Assembly: GCA_947245585.1 (NCBI GenBank)
Contig: CAMXPV010000028.1
Coordinates: 1 to 51,482, forward strand
DNA length: 51,482 bases
Reading direction: 5' to 3'
DNA from: an uncultured Lachnospiraceae bacterium
GTDB taxonomy: Bacteria; Bacillota; Clostridia; Lachnospirales; Lachnospiraceae
Part shown: positions 26,501 through 34,633 of the stretch, in pieces
Layout: each line of letters begins with the position of its first letter
Position numbering within the stretch: position 1 is the first letter of the stretch
Notes under the pieces: generated by a model
Told to the model about the DNA's origin: nothing
The model's database searches: none
Seen by the model: the letters and a program-made list of their open reading frames with translations, nothing else
Translations under genes and position numbers: made by a program

Positions 26501-26869
26501 ATGTCAAACAAAAAACTGCCTCACAGCCACGGTGAGGATGAAAAAATCACATTGATCAGAGAACAGCTAAATCACGTGGAAGATTTTCAGATTGTCTCAG
26601 AAGTGTTTAAACAGCTTGGCGACACCACCAGAGTCCGTATTTTTTGGCTCCTGTGCCATTGCGAGGAGTGCGTCTTGAATATTTCAGCCATGCTTGCCAT
26701 GTCAAGCCCCGCTGTCTCCCATCATCTGAGACCGCTGAAAAGCAGTGGTCTGATTGTCAGCCGCCGGGCGGGAAAAGAAGTGTATTATAGAGCCGCTGAC
26801 AACGAGCAGAGCAGGCTCCTGCACCAAATGATCGAGCAGGTGATGGAGATCACCTGCGTGATGGAATAG
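26501..26869 (+). CDS. ArsR/SmtB-family transcriptional regulator
   Basis: 122 aa. Winged helix-turn-helix: LGDTTRVRIFWLL, then the recognition helix MSSPAVSHHLRPLKSSGLI and the wing RRAGKEVYY. The alpha-3 metal site region reads CHCEECVLN, with three Cys and a His in six residues; in ArsR/CadC relatives ELCVCDL is usual. The N-terminus has HSHGED and the C-terminus another Cys, so metal or thiol sensing is plausible. No transporter or metal-resistance gene is adjacent. The last 20 nt overlap the convergent gtrA-like gene. Confidence 0.9.
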   Translation: MSNKKLPHSHGEDEKITLIREQLNHVEDFQIVSEVFKQLGDTTRVRIFWLLCHCEECVLNISAMLAMSSPAVSHHLRPLKSSGLIVSRRAGKEVYYRAADNEQSRLLHQMIEQVMEITCVME

Positions 26870-27275
26870 CCTCTGCGGTTTTGTCTTTTTTAAAGACAAA
26901 CACCCTGCCCAATATATAGTTCAACGGCATGATAACCGCAATCATAACCATTTTACCGATTCTGCCGTCTATGCCGAACACATCCACCAGAACAATCAGC
27001 CCGACAAAATCGACGACACCGGTAAAGCCCCGGCCGATCACATAGCGAAAGACCTCTCCGACCTGCCCCTTCCAGTTGGTTTTCGTCCGGAACACAAATC
27101 TCTTATTCGTATAATAGACAAAGACTTTCGTAAAAATAATGCTGATCAGGTTCGCGATCTGATAAGCCATAAATTTCTGCAGCAGAAAAAAGCTGAAATA
27201 GTTGGCCAGTGTTGTGACCACGCCCCAGAATGCAAACCGGAAGGCCTCTTTTTTCTCAAATAGTTTGGACTTCAA
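26850..27275 (-). CDS. GtrA-family membrane protein
   Basis: 141 aa, four predicted TMs, the size and motif pattern of GtrA (FAFWGVVTTLANYFSFFLLQ at about 15-34; YYTNKRFVFRT in the loop). GtrA-like proteins help move lipid-linked sugars or flip undecaprenyl-phosphate sugars. Its start overlaps the stop of the upstream glycosyltransferase by 4 nt. It is the last gene of a three-gene membrane-glycosylation operon (GT-C protein, GT2, GtrA), the classic GtrB-GtrA partnership. Confidence 0.88.
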   Translation of the reverse strand: MKSKLFEKKEAFRFAFWGVVTTLANYFSFFLLQKFMAYQIANLISIIFTKVFVYYTNKRFVFRTKTNWKGQVGEVFRYVIGRGFTGVVDFVGLIVLVDVFGIDGRIGKMVMIAVIMPLNYILGRVFVFKKDKTAEAIPSRR

Positions 27276-28228
27276 TCTTCTTTCCCCTGTTTGTCATACT
27301 CCATTTTTTTTACGTGATACTTGATCTCCTCAATCATCTTCCGGTTCGCCGCCATAATGTCGGCATGCAGGCCGATGATATAAGTCTGTACGCCAATCAA
27401 AAGCAAAATCGCCGCCAGAATCAGGGACTGCACATGTCCCGCATGCGGATCCGCCGCCAGAAGGAACAGATAGCGGACACCTAAAAGAAATCCCAATGTA
27501 AATGGAATCGTACCGATTATCCCGAAAAATTTCAAAGGCATGTACATCATAAACGCCCGGACAATCGTCATCGCCGACTTTTTGATATAGGAACCCATGC
27601 TGTGAAACAGCCTTGACGGCCGCAGTTCCGCGTTGGTCCGTATCGGTACGGAAATAATCGCTATCTTCTCCCGTCCCGCCTGTATGATCGTCTCCAACGT
27701 GTATGTGTACTCATTGATCACATGCAGGCGCATCGCAGCGTCTCTGGACACAGCCCTGAAACCACTGGGCGCATCCGGAATATCCGTATTGGATGCCACC
27801 CTCACAAACCAGGAACCCAGATGCTGTAATTTCTTTTTCAAAAAGGAAAAATGTGATATGGAGTCAATGGGCCGCGCGCCGATGACAATATCCGCCCGCT
27901 CCTCCAATATGGGCTTAACCAGCGTCTCGATATCGTCGCCGCAATACTGATTATCCGCATCCGTATTGACGATAATATCCGCGCCCTGCTTCAGCGCTTC
28001 ATCTATGCCCGCCATAAATCCGCAGGCCAGTCCCTTATTTCTTCTGAAATTGACCACATGGTGCACGCCCCACTTTCTGGCTACCTCGACCGTCCTGTCC
28101 TTACTGCCGTCGTTGATAATCAGATACTCGATCTCGTCAATGCCCTCGATCTGTTTGGGAAGTGCGTTCAATGCGATCTCCAGTGTTTCCTCTTCGTTGT
28201 AGCATGGTATTTGAATGATTAATTTCAT
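27272..28228 (-). CDS. GT2 polyprenyl-phosphate glycosyltransferase (GtrB/DPM1 type)
   Basis: 318 aa. N-terminal GT-A catalytic domain (about 1-220): IQIPCYNEEETL, the nucleotide-binding NDGSKDRT, and the metal-binding NTDADNQY. SGFRAVSRDAA is typical of dolichol-phosphate-mannose-synthase-like enzymes. Two C-terminal TMs (about 235-255 and 270-295) anchor it. It transfers a sugar from a nucleotide donor to undecaprenyl phosphate on the cytoplasmic face. Downstream GtrA and upstream GT-C proteins would flip and use that lipid-linked sugar. Confidence 0.9.
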   Translation of the reverse strand: MKLIIQIPCYNEEETLEIALNALPKQIEGIDEIEYLIINDGSKDRTVEVARKWGVHHVVNFRRNKGLACGFMAGIDEALKQGADIIVNTDADNQYCGDDIETLVKPILEERADIVIGARPIDSISHFSFLKKKLQHLGSWFVRVASNTDIPDAPSGFRAVSRDAAMRLHVINEYTYTLETIIQAGREKIAIISVPIRTNAELRPSRLFHSMGSYIKKSAMTIVRAFMMYMPLKFFGIIGTIPFTLGFLLGVRYLFLLAADPHAGHVQSLILAAILLLIGVQTYIIGLHADIMAANRKMIEEIKYHVKKMEYDKQGKED

Positions 28229-28272
28229 CGCTCCGGCGCCTTTCTTTTCCGCTTCTGAATCCGCTCCCTTTA

Positions 28273-30015
28273 TTATTTTACCAAAATCACCAGGTATTCC
28301 TCATCTTCCAGACAGGGCTCATACGACATCCCTGCAATTTCCGGTACATCCTCCGCCCGAATCACCGCGTACGTACCGGGTTCCGCCTTCGTCAGCTGCT
28401 TTGGCTCTGCGCTGACCACCGTCTTATCCATCAGCCGGGTCTGCACATCGTAGGCCATCTTTTCCCTCTCGCAGACATATACCACATCCCCCGGACCTGC
28501 GCTCTCATTCAGATACGTAAACAGCACCGTATAGCGGGCCGTGTAATCGTTTTCTCCCCGGATACAAATTCTCATACAGTGTAACGCCGTGGTCGCAAAC
28601 AAAAATACCAGGGACAGGCATGCCAGACAGCGCTGTACTCCATAGGGCAGCCTGACGTAACACAGCGCCACGAACACAACACTTCCGGTCAATGCCGCCA
28701 CCGCACATTTTCCCACGCTAAATGCCCCAAGCCAATGAAACATATGAATGCCGGTGGCCGAAACCACATTCAGATATGTGTTCTTGGGATCTCCGATCCG
28801 GCCTGCCATCAACGCCGTTAAAACCAGATAAACCGCCACTGTACCTAAAAGGATCTTCCAACTAACCTTTTCTTCCCCAAAAAACACAGCGATTCCCAAA
28901 AGCAGGAGCATTCCCATGAAACACTCGTTATATCTCCCATAAAACAATGTGTCAATCCGCATTTTCCCCGCCGCCTCGGCAAGGGGCGCCGAGTAGAAGA
29001 AAACAGCCGTCACTGCCACGGACATCAAAACGGAAACAACCGGGAACAGATAAAGGCAAATCCCTTCTCTGTTCTTAAAACTGCGGTATGCCCACACGAG
29101 TGCATACACCACTCCTATTCCAAACAACAGGTAGGTGGCGGAGAGACATTCCCAAACCTGTCCGAGACCGTTCAGGAAAAACTGCAAAAACCCATCTGGC
29201 GTAAACAGGCCGAGCAGTTTTTGCATCTGCACGCCCCCCGTATTGGCCTGTCCCATCCGGACGGTGATGCCAAGCGCCTCCATGGTTGGATTGTGTTCCA
29301 CCCTCCCGACAAAATACGTTTTTAACTGACTGTTCAAAACAAACATGCCCGTAAAAGCCGCCAGATAAAGAACCACCGTTTTCCAATGCAGACGGCGCAA
29401 AAAGGCAAGCAGAACAACACACAAAAACACAGCGGCGACGACGACAATCATGCGGTTATGCACCATATAGGCAAACCCTGCCGTAAGGCCAAGTCCTGCT
29501 CCCTTCCACCAACTCTCCCTCTCCTCCAAAGAGACGATCTCATAAAAAGCCAACCAGACTAGCAGTGTGATCAGCGTCTCGCACATGGTAACATACGAGT
29601 AAAAAATATAAGAAGTAAAAGAAGTCGCCGCAAAGGCGATCATCCCCCTCCCAAATGCCCCAAGCGAAGGAACCAGTCTGCGTGCAATGGCATATGCCAG
29701 GCCATATACAAGCAGACACAGAAACACATGAAGCAGGACGGCAATTTTATAGGCTGCCGCCATCTGATTGGAAAGAAGGACTGCCGGTAAAAGCACAAAG
29801 CTGTAACCATACGCATACCAACCGATCCCGTCCATAACACCTGCCCACGTATGGCCGGCCATATGCGCGGCATGCGACCAGTACCCAAACTCGTCCGCAT
29901 ACACAAAAGGCCCGTTCACTTTCGTAATATAGAACAGTCTCAGAACCAGTGTTCCGAGACAAAAAAAACTAAAAATCACATATTCCTTTTTATTCCGAAT
30001 GCCATTCATCCACAT
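28273..30015 (-). CDS. Polytopic membrane protein, probable GT-C glycosyltransferase
   Basis: 580 aa with about 11-12 hydrophobic helices. Near the N-terminus, after TM1, the loop GPFVYADEFGYW has an Asp-Glu pair (41-42), the position of the catalytic acidic residue in GT-C enzymes (ArnT/PMT-like). The C-terminal domain of about 70 residues is soluble (VVYVCEREKMAYD). It would use the lipid-linked sugar made by the GT2 enzyme. The ATG at 30015 has no Shine-Dalgarno; a TTGACT-17-TATAAT promoter ends 6 nt before it, so the mRNA may start at the ATG itself. The next in-frame starts also lack a good ribosome site. Confidence 0.75.
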   Translation of the reverse strand: MWMNGIRNKKEYVIFSFFCLGTLVLRLFYITKVNGPFVYADEFGYWSHAAHMAGHTWAGVMDGIGWYAYGYSFVLLPAVLLSNQMAAAYKIAVLLHVFLCLLVYGLAYAIARRLVPSLGAFGRGMIAFAATSFTSYIFYSYVTMCETLITLLVWLAFYEIVSLEERESWWKGAGLGLTAGFAYMVHNRMIVVVAAVFLCVVLLAFLRRLHWKTVVLYLAAFTGMFVLNSQLKTYFVGRVEHNPTMEALGITVRMGQANTGGVQMQKLLGLFTPDGFLQFFLNGLGQVWECLSATYLLFGIGVVYALVWAYRSFKNREGICLYLFPVVSVLMSVAVTAVFFYSAPLAEAAGKMRIDTLFYGRYNECFMGMLLLLGIAVFFGEEKVSWKILLGTVAVYLVLTALMAGRIGDPKNTYLNVVSATGIHMFHWLGAFSVGKCAVAALTGSVVFVALCYVRLPYGVQRCLACLSLVFLFATTALHCMRICIRGENDYTARYTVLFTYLNESAGPGDVVYVCEREKMAYDVQTRLMDKTVVSAEPKQLTKAEPGTYAVIRAEDVPEIAGMSYEPCLEDEEYLVILVK

Positions 30016-30021
30016 GCAGTC

Positions 30022-30050
30022 ATTATACTTTTTATTATGAGAAAAGTCAA
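30022..30050 (-). promoter_or_regulatory. Strong promoter placing +1 at a start codon
   Basis: Minus strand TTGACT (30050-30045), 17 nt, TATAAT (30027-30022), then GACTGC and the ATG at 30015. With the usual 6-nt gap the first transcribed base is the A of the ATG. Confidence 0.75.
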
Positions 30051-30080
30051 TGAAACTGTCTCTTCCACGAAACCTTTCCG

Positions 30081-30446
30081 CTATTTACACAGTTCGTTCC
30101 ATTCACAGTCCCCGCAGACATGCTCTCTTCTCCCCGATGTGATGATCTTTTCGTGCACCAACCCCTCAAACTCATCCCATCGTATAACTGCATTTTCCGA
30201 AAGCCCGCACAGAGCAAGCGTCCGCCTGTCATACGCCTCCACTTTCTCCGAAGAGGTACAGATCCCTTCCCGATTGTTCGGGCAGCGGGCGCACACATCA
30301 TCCGTCCTGCACACCAACAGCACCTCCGGGTTCTGCCCCAATTTCTCCTTCATCTTCCACATATTTTCCGTAAATTCACCGCTGTAGCCTTTCCCCGAAA
30401 AAAAGGAAAAGCACATGCCATGATGTGCTCTTATCCTGTATGTCAT
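30081..30446 (-). CDS. DUF1284 cysteine-rich protein
   Basis: 121 aa. The N-terminus RIRAHHGMC, the segment FFSGKGYSGEF and eight or so cysteines (VCRTDDVCARCPNN, C-terminal CGDCEWNELC) match DUF1284, a family thought to bind an iron-sulfur cluster. Function unknown. The start at 30446 puts RIRAHHG at the N-terminus, as expected; an ATG at 30485 would overlap bioY and add 13 charged residues. GGAGG lies 12 nt upstream. It is 28 nt downstream of bioY on the same strand. Confidence 0.75.
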   Translation of the reverse strand: MTYRIRAHHGMCFSFFSGKGYSGEFTENMWKMKEKLGQNPEVLLVCRTDDVCARCPNNREGICTSSEKVEAYDRRTLALCGLSENAVIRWDEFEGLVHEKIITSGRREHVCGDCEWNELCK

Positions 30447-30474
30447 AATACTTTCTTTCCTCCGCCTGTCGTCC

Positions 30475-31074
30475 TCAATTTTCACCCATGATATTTGAAA
30501 GAGGCCCTCTCAGCGTATTCCCCATAAATAACGCCAACGCCGCCTTGACCAGATCCGGTATGAGAAAGGGAATCACACACCAACCAAGCACCGCCGTCAG
30601 GCCAACCGGCCCGGTCGTTCTCATGTAGACAAACATAAACCAGATCGTGCCAAACACATAATAAGTGACCATCCCCAACAGCATGGATACCGCCTGCACC
30701 CATATCTTTCTGCCAAACAACCGCTCCATCAGCCACATAAGCAGTCCGGCAAAGATAAAACCGATAATATATCCCCCTGTATTTCCCATGATCACATGAA
30801 GGCCGCCGGAAAATCCCGCAAACACCGGAAGCCCCACCGCACCTAACAGCACAAAAACAAGTACCGCCATGGTGCCTCGTTTTCCGCCCAGAACGGAAAC
30901 CGCCAGAAAAACCGCAAAAGTCTGTAGCGTAAAGGGAATCGCCGTCGGGATCGAAATCCATGAACAGACTGCCATCAGCACCGCAAAAACGGCTATGTAT
31001 GCCATGTCGTAGGTCTTTCCTTTCCCCCTTGCTCTCGCCGCAGTACGCTCCTGCGCTTCCATTTTTGTACTCAT
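30475..31074 (-). CDS. bioY: Biotin ECF transporter S component BioY
   Basis: 199 aa, six TMs. BioY features: IPFTLQTFAVFLAVSVLGGKRG (the substrate-site region; first 20 residues of it at about 41-60), FAGFSGGLHVIMGNTGGYI with the typical GGxxxxxGPTGGY-like loop, and FLIPDLVKAALA near the C-terminus. Imports biotin, with or without the EcfAA'T module, which is not here. GGAGG lies 7 nt before the ATG. The promoter overlaps a BirA-type inverted repeat, so biotin repression is likely. No biotin-synthesis gene in the window, in keeping with biotin scavenging. Confidence 0.93.
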   Translation of the reverse strand: MSTKMEAQERTAARARGKGKTYDMAYIAVFAVLMAVCSWISIPTAIPFTLQTFAVFLAVSVLGGKRGTMAVLVFVLLGAVGLPVFAGFSGGLHVIMGNTGGYIIGFIFAGLLMWLMERLFGRKIWVQAVSMLLGMVTYYVFGTIWFMFVYMRTTGPVGLTAVLGWCVIPFLIPDLVKAALALFMGNTLRGPLSNIMGEN

Positions 31075-31131
31075 ACTAAAACCTCCTGTCAGTAAAACTA
31101 TTTTATATCTTTGTGTCATATTTGCGGCATT

Positions 31132-31183
31132 ATCGTATCACAGAAGATTTTTATTGTCAACTATTTTTATTATAAGTTGACGA
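31132..31183 (-). promoter_or_regulatory. bioY promoter with BirA-type operator
   Basis: TTGACA (31160-31155), 17 nt, TACGAT (31137-31132) on the minus strand. The inverted repeat TTGTCAAC-14 nt-GTTGACGA (31154-31183) covers the -35 region and matches the TTGTTAAC-15-GTTAACAA type of Firmicutes BirA operators. Confidence 0.7.
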
Positions 31184-31228
31184 TTGAGCAATTTTAACAA
31201 ATTTTATGAAGATATTGCGAAAAAGGTC

Positions 31229-31258
31229 TTGCCTCCTGCCTGCAAAAAATAGTAAAAT
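31229..31258 (+). promoter_or_regulatory. Possible promoter of the coiled-coil protein gene
   Basis: TTGCCT (31229-31234), 18 nt, TAAAAT (31253-31258), about 60 nt before the start at 31321. Confidence 0.4.
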
Positions 31259-31320
31259 ATAGGTAAGTATATCAACAAACAGAAAACACATCATCCTTTA
31301 TGGGGGAGGGAGATGCTTAT

Positions 31321-32319
31321 ATGGGAATCAGCGGAATATCATCATCAAATAACAGTATGTCAGTCATGCAGATGACTTCGGCAAATTTAAAAGATCACAA
31401 GAGCAAAAATATTCAAAAAGAAATCACCGACGTAAAACAGCAGATACAGAAGCTGTCTTCCGAAGAGGAGCTCTCTGTAAATGAAAAGGCCGACGAGAAA
31501 AAGAAGCTCCAAAAGGAGAAGGCCCGCCTTGACACAGAGCTGAAACAGCATCAGGACGAGTTGCTTCGTTCTCAGAAAAGGGAAATCAGACTGGCTAAGC
31601 TGCAGGAAGCGCAAAATCCGATAAAGGAAGAAGAAACGAAAGATGAGGCCGAAACTGCACTGTTGGGGACAGCTGCCTCCACAGATACTGCGGACAAGGA
31701 AAGTACGTCAACCGGTGAACAGCAGGCACAGCCTTTAGAGCCGGGCACCGTCATCGCCCAAAACAGCGACGGCACCGTTATTCTGAAGGAAGTCTTAAAT
31801 CAGGCGAAGGCGGCCGGTGCGGCTGCGGAAGTGCCTGACGAAAACAGGCAGACCGGCGAAGCCAAAGAAACGGCCGCTGCCGTTGCAGAGTCCGAAGAGA
31901 CAGAGGAGGAAGAGACGGACCCGGCTGCGGAATTCAGACCCACCGCTCAGGAAATGCAGGCGATGGTGTCCGCAGACACCTCCATGGGGCAGGCTGACCG
32001 TATGGGAAGGCTTGTGACCAAGACTGAGGACGGCATTGCCGTTTTAAAGGGAGAAATCAAGCAGGACTCGTACCGCGGCGTTGATACGGAGCGAAAAGAA
32101 GCCGAGCTTAGCGATATGCAAAAGCAGAGAGAGCGTGAAATGGGTGTCCAGTTTGCCCTCTTAGGAGAGGCCGGCCACACCATGAAAGCAGCGAACGATA
32201 CCGAATCCCTGAAAGACAGGACACAGGGAAATGCAGGCATGAACTTTCAAGTCAGCGGTTTACAGGAATCTCCGGACGAACAGGCTGCGCAGCAGGGATT
32301 TCAGGTTTCTATCGCATAA
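31321..32319 (+). CDS. Coiled-coil, Glu/Ala-rich protein of unknown function
   Basis: 332 aa, not firmly recognised. N-terminus GISGISSSNNSMSVMQM, then a coiled coil (about 25-95: repeated QQIQKL, EKKKLQKEKARLDTEL). That pattern resembles the FlxA-like family of flagellum-linked proteins. A low-complexity Glu/Ala/Thr linker (about 100-200) and a second helical part with MQAMVSADTSMGQADRMGRL follow. No signal peptide or TM. The ATG at 31321 has GGGAGG 9-10 nt upstream; an ATG at 31300 would overlap that site. Its own promoter and a strong terminator make it a single-gene unit convergent with the zorAB-like pair. Confidence 0.7.
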   Translation: MGISGISSSNNSMSVMQMTSANLKDHKSKNIQKEITDVKQQIQKLSSEEELSVNEKADEKKKLQKEKARLDTELKQHQDELLRSQKREIRLAKLQEAQNPIKEEETKDEAETALLGTAASTDTADKESTSTGEQQAQPLEPGTVIAQNSDGTVILKEVLNQAKAAGAAAEVPDENRQTGEAKETAAAVAESEETEEEETDPAAEFRPTAQEMQAMVSADTSMGQADRMGRLVTKTEDGIAVLKGEIKQDSYRGVDTERKEAELSDMQKQREREMGVQFALLGEAGHTMKAANDTESLKDRTQGNAGMNFQVSGLQESPDEQAAQQGFQVSIA

Positions 32320-32348
32320 CGAATAAACTGAAAGGAAATACAAATTAA

Positions 32349-32382
32349 ATCGCACTTGCTAAATTGCAAGTGCGATGCTCTT
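32349..32382. terminator. Intrinsic terminator
   Basis: Eleven-bp perfect stem ATCGCACTTGC / GCAAGTGCGAT with a 6-nt loop, followed by GCTCTTTT. Shared by two convergent genes. Confidence 0.85.
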
Positions 32383-32414
32383 TTCGTTCTATCTGCTGTA
32401 TGCTTGCGTGAAAT

Positions 32415-33332
32415 CTACTCCAAAATCCCCGCCATCTTCTCTATCATCTCATCTTCTTTCAGGCGGAACTTGATCTCCACCCTTCTGGAAGCCGGCATGT
32501 CCACCTCCTCTGTAAGATTTCCGAAGGCATCTTTCTTGTACACCGGCGTGCTCCATGATTTCCCGTTGACGGTCAGAATCTTTTGCAACTGCTCGATCTC
32601 CGTCTCGCTGAGTCCGTTTCTCTTATTCAGGCAAAAATCCGCCACGGCCTTGGCCCGCTCATAGGACAACACCATGTTGCTCTGGTAACCGCCGTCCGTG
32701 TCCGTATGTCCTTCAATAATGATCTCCGCAATATACTCGCGGAATTGATCCTGCAACAGCACATCCAGATACATGGGAATGACATTTTTCAGGTTCTCCC
32801 TGCTGTCCGCCGTCAGGGAAGAACTATTGTAACGGAACAGCACATCCGAGGAAAACGTAATAGAGCCCGTCTGGGCATCCACCTTCATGGTGGAATTGCT
32901 GAAAGCGGACTGCAGCGCCCCGATGATATCCGTGCGGATTCCCACGATATCCTGTAATTCCTGTCTGGTCGTCGTCAGTTCCTCTCTGGCGTCTTCAATC
33001 TCCAGATAGGCGTTGTTCAGTTCTTCCTGCGTCAGGGCCGCCTGGTCGTAAGCCTGCTGTAATTCCGCCAGAGAAGATTCCAGTTCTTCATTCGACTTCT
33101 CCAACTCCGCCTTGGAAAGCTCCAGATCAGCGATCGTTGCGTCCAGTTCGCTCTGCGCCGTGCTGAGTTCGCGCTTTGTCTGATCCAGATCATCCGTTTT
33201 CTGTCTGTAGATGGCAAGGGTTATCGCTATCATTAAAATGAAAATCAGCAACAGCGCTGCCATCATATCTGAGTAGGACTGCCAATAGCTGTGTTCCGCA
33301 AACGCTTCTCTGTTCCTTTGTCTAGTTCTCAT
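32415..33332 (-). CDS. ZorB/MotB-like stator subunit with OmpA domain
   Basis: 305 aa. Single TM near the N-terminus (about 23-45) preceded by YWQSYSDMMAALL; Asp22 is in the position of the ion-carrying Asp of MotB/ZorB (SYSDLMAG-type motif). A long coiled coil (about 47-140) leads to an OmpA peptidoglycan-binding domain (about 160-300): VLFRYNSSSLT, IIIEGHTDTDG, LSYERAKAVADF, PASRRVEIKF. The YSDMMA motif and coiled coil are closer to ZorB than to flagellar MotB. Its start overlaps the MotA-like gene by 11 nt, so the two form one unit. Confidence 0.85.
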   Translation of the reverse strand: MRTRQRNREAFAEHSYWQSYSDMMAALLLIFILMIAITLAIYRQKTDDLDQTKRELSTAQSELDATIADLELSKAELEKSNEELESSLAELQQAYDQAALTQEELNNAYLEIEDAREELTTTRQELQDIVGIRTDIIGALQSAFSNSTMKVDAQTGSITFSSDVLFRYNSSSLTADSRENLKNVIPMYLDVLLQDQFREYIAEIIIEGHTDTDGGYQSNMVLSYERAKAVADFCLNKRNGLSETEIEQLQKILTVNGKSWSTPVYKKDAFGNLTEEVDMPASRRVEIKFRLKEDEMIEKMAGILE

Positions 33333-34485
33333 ACAAATTCCTCATCTGTTCAAATGTGTAGATCTGGCTGCTGATCTCATCGCTCATATCGCTGCACGCA
33401 TCCGCCAGCATTTTCTTCTGCTCCGCAAGCTCCCTTGCAAACGCTTCCTGCCTTTCCATGATAGTTGTAAGAGACTCCTGCGCGTTACGGTTTACCTCAA
33501 CTAGCGCCGTGACCGCTTCCACCATCTCCGCAGCGCCCCTGGCACTGGCGGCCTGGGACTCTCCCGCTGTCTTTAAGGCATTTCCCAATTTCTGAAAATC
33601 CGTATCCAGGGCAGACTGCATCTTTGTGGTAAACTGCTCCACGATACGCTCCACGCCCGCCGTCTGTTCCATCGCATTGCCCTTCAGCAATTCAAGCATC
33701 TGCTTTAAAGAGTTGGCCATTCCCGCCTGATAGACAAGCATCGTCGCCGTATTTTCGTCCTCCTTCAAAGCCACCGCCTGCGCCGTCTGGCGGAACACAT
33801 CCAAAAACGTATGCAGCGTCTCATAAGCGTCCGACATAATGCCCCTGTAAGCAACATTGAACACCAGAGAAAAAAAGATACCATATACAGAAGTGTGGAA
33901 CGCCACCTTCATGCCCGAAAGCAGGGAACCCACATTGTCAGAGATGGAAAAAATATCATCCCCGCTGAATGCGCCAAGCCCCATGGACAAACCAAGAAAC
34001 GTCCCCAATATTCCAAGCCCCGTCAGCATCCCGGAAACGCCGGAATTAAAAAAATTCATGCCAATTTTATCCACGAGATCTTCATTTATATACTCTCCCA
34101 GATCACAGGAAGCGGAGGCTCCCCGTCTGGTCTTTGCACTTTTCATCCGCAGACGGTATTTGTTAAACGCCTCCTGCAATGGCTTTTCCTCAAAAAACTT
34201 GTCATTATCCTTGTAGGTCCCCCAAAGGTTCTTTCCACCCGCCTCCTTATAATCCTTCTGCAGACGGATCGCCGCATCTTCCAGATCATAGATGACTCTG
34301 CCTAGCCTGCCAAAGCTGACGGAAGATATGGCGAAGACAATGCCGATGATAACCAAAAATCCCACATTGATCGAAAGATTTACGACAGAAATCTCCTCTC
34401 CGGTAAATACGCCGTTCAGGTATAACACAAAAGCCACGACAATGACATACAAAAAATACAGTGCATAATACAGCTTACTTTTCAT
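33322..34485 (-). CDS. ZorA/MotA/ExbB-like proton-channel subunit
   Basis: 387 aa. TM1 about 6-25, TM2 about 35-57, a cytoplasmic insert of about 85 residues, TM3 (MLTGLGILGTFLGLSMGLGAF) and TM4 (TSVYGIFFSLVFNVAYRG). GILGTFLGL is the core MotA/TolQ/ExbB motif as found in ZorA. After TM4 comes a helical cytoplasmic tail of about 150 residues, much shorter than in Zorya ZorA (over 700 aa in total). With the OmpA-type partner it should form an A5B2 ion-driven motor. No zorC, zorD or zorE-like gene (helicase, nuclease) is next to it. Confidence 0.85.
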   Translation of the reverse strand: MKSKLYYALYFLYVIVVAFVLYLNGVFTGEEISVVNLSINVGFLVIIGIVFAISSVSFGRLGRVIYDLEDAAIRLQKDYKEAGGKNLWGTYKDNDKFFEEKPLQEAFNKYRLRMKSAKTRRGASASCDLGEYINEDLVDKIGMNFFNSGVSGMLTGLGILGTFLGLSMGLGAFSGDDIFSISDNVGSLLSGMKVAFHTSVYGIFFSLVFNVAYRGIMSDAYETLHTFLDVFRQTAQAVALKEDENTATMLVYQAGMANSLKQMLELLKGNAMEQTAGVERIVEQFTTKMQSALDTDFQKLGNALKTAGESQAASARGAAEMVEAVTALVEVNRNAQESLTTIMERQEAFARELAEQKKMLADACSDMSDEISSQIYTFEQMRNLYEN

Positions 34486-34565
34486 CCGTACACCAATCCT
34501 TTTCTCCGTTACTACAGTTATTATGACGGTTATGAAAACAATTCATTCATACCGTTTATGACTTA

Positions 34566-34594
34566 AACCTATCACATTTTCATCCGGAGTGCAA
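34566..34594 (-). promoter_or_regulatory. Possible promoter of the zorAB-like pair
   Basis: Minus strand TTGCAC (34594-34589), 17 nt, TAGGTT (34571-34566), about 80 nt before the zorA-like start. The pair is therefore probably transcribed apart from the gene at 34634. Confidence 0.4.
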
Positions 34595-34633
34595 TCGACT
34601 TAAGGATATCTTAAATATTATGTGTGCTGCGTC

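Noticed and set aside
28273..30015. Downstream GTG or ATG codons as the true start of the GT-C gene
   Set aside because: The GTG at codon 13 and the ATG at codon 3 have no better ribosome site, and the promoter position favours the first ATG.
32415..34485. A complete Zorya defence system
   Set aside because: Only ZorA- and ZorB-like genes are present. No helicase/nuclease (ZorD), ZorC or ZorE-like gene was found within 10 kb, and the A subunit is too short.
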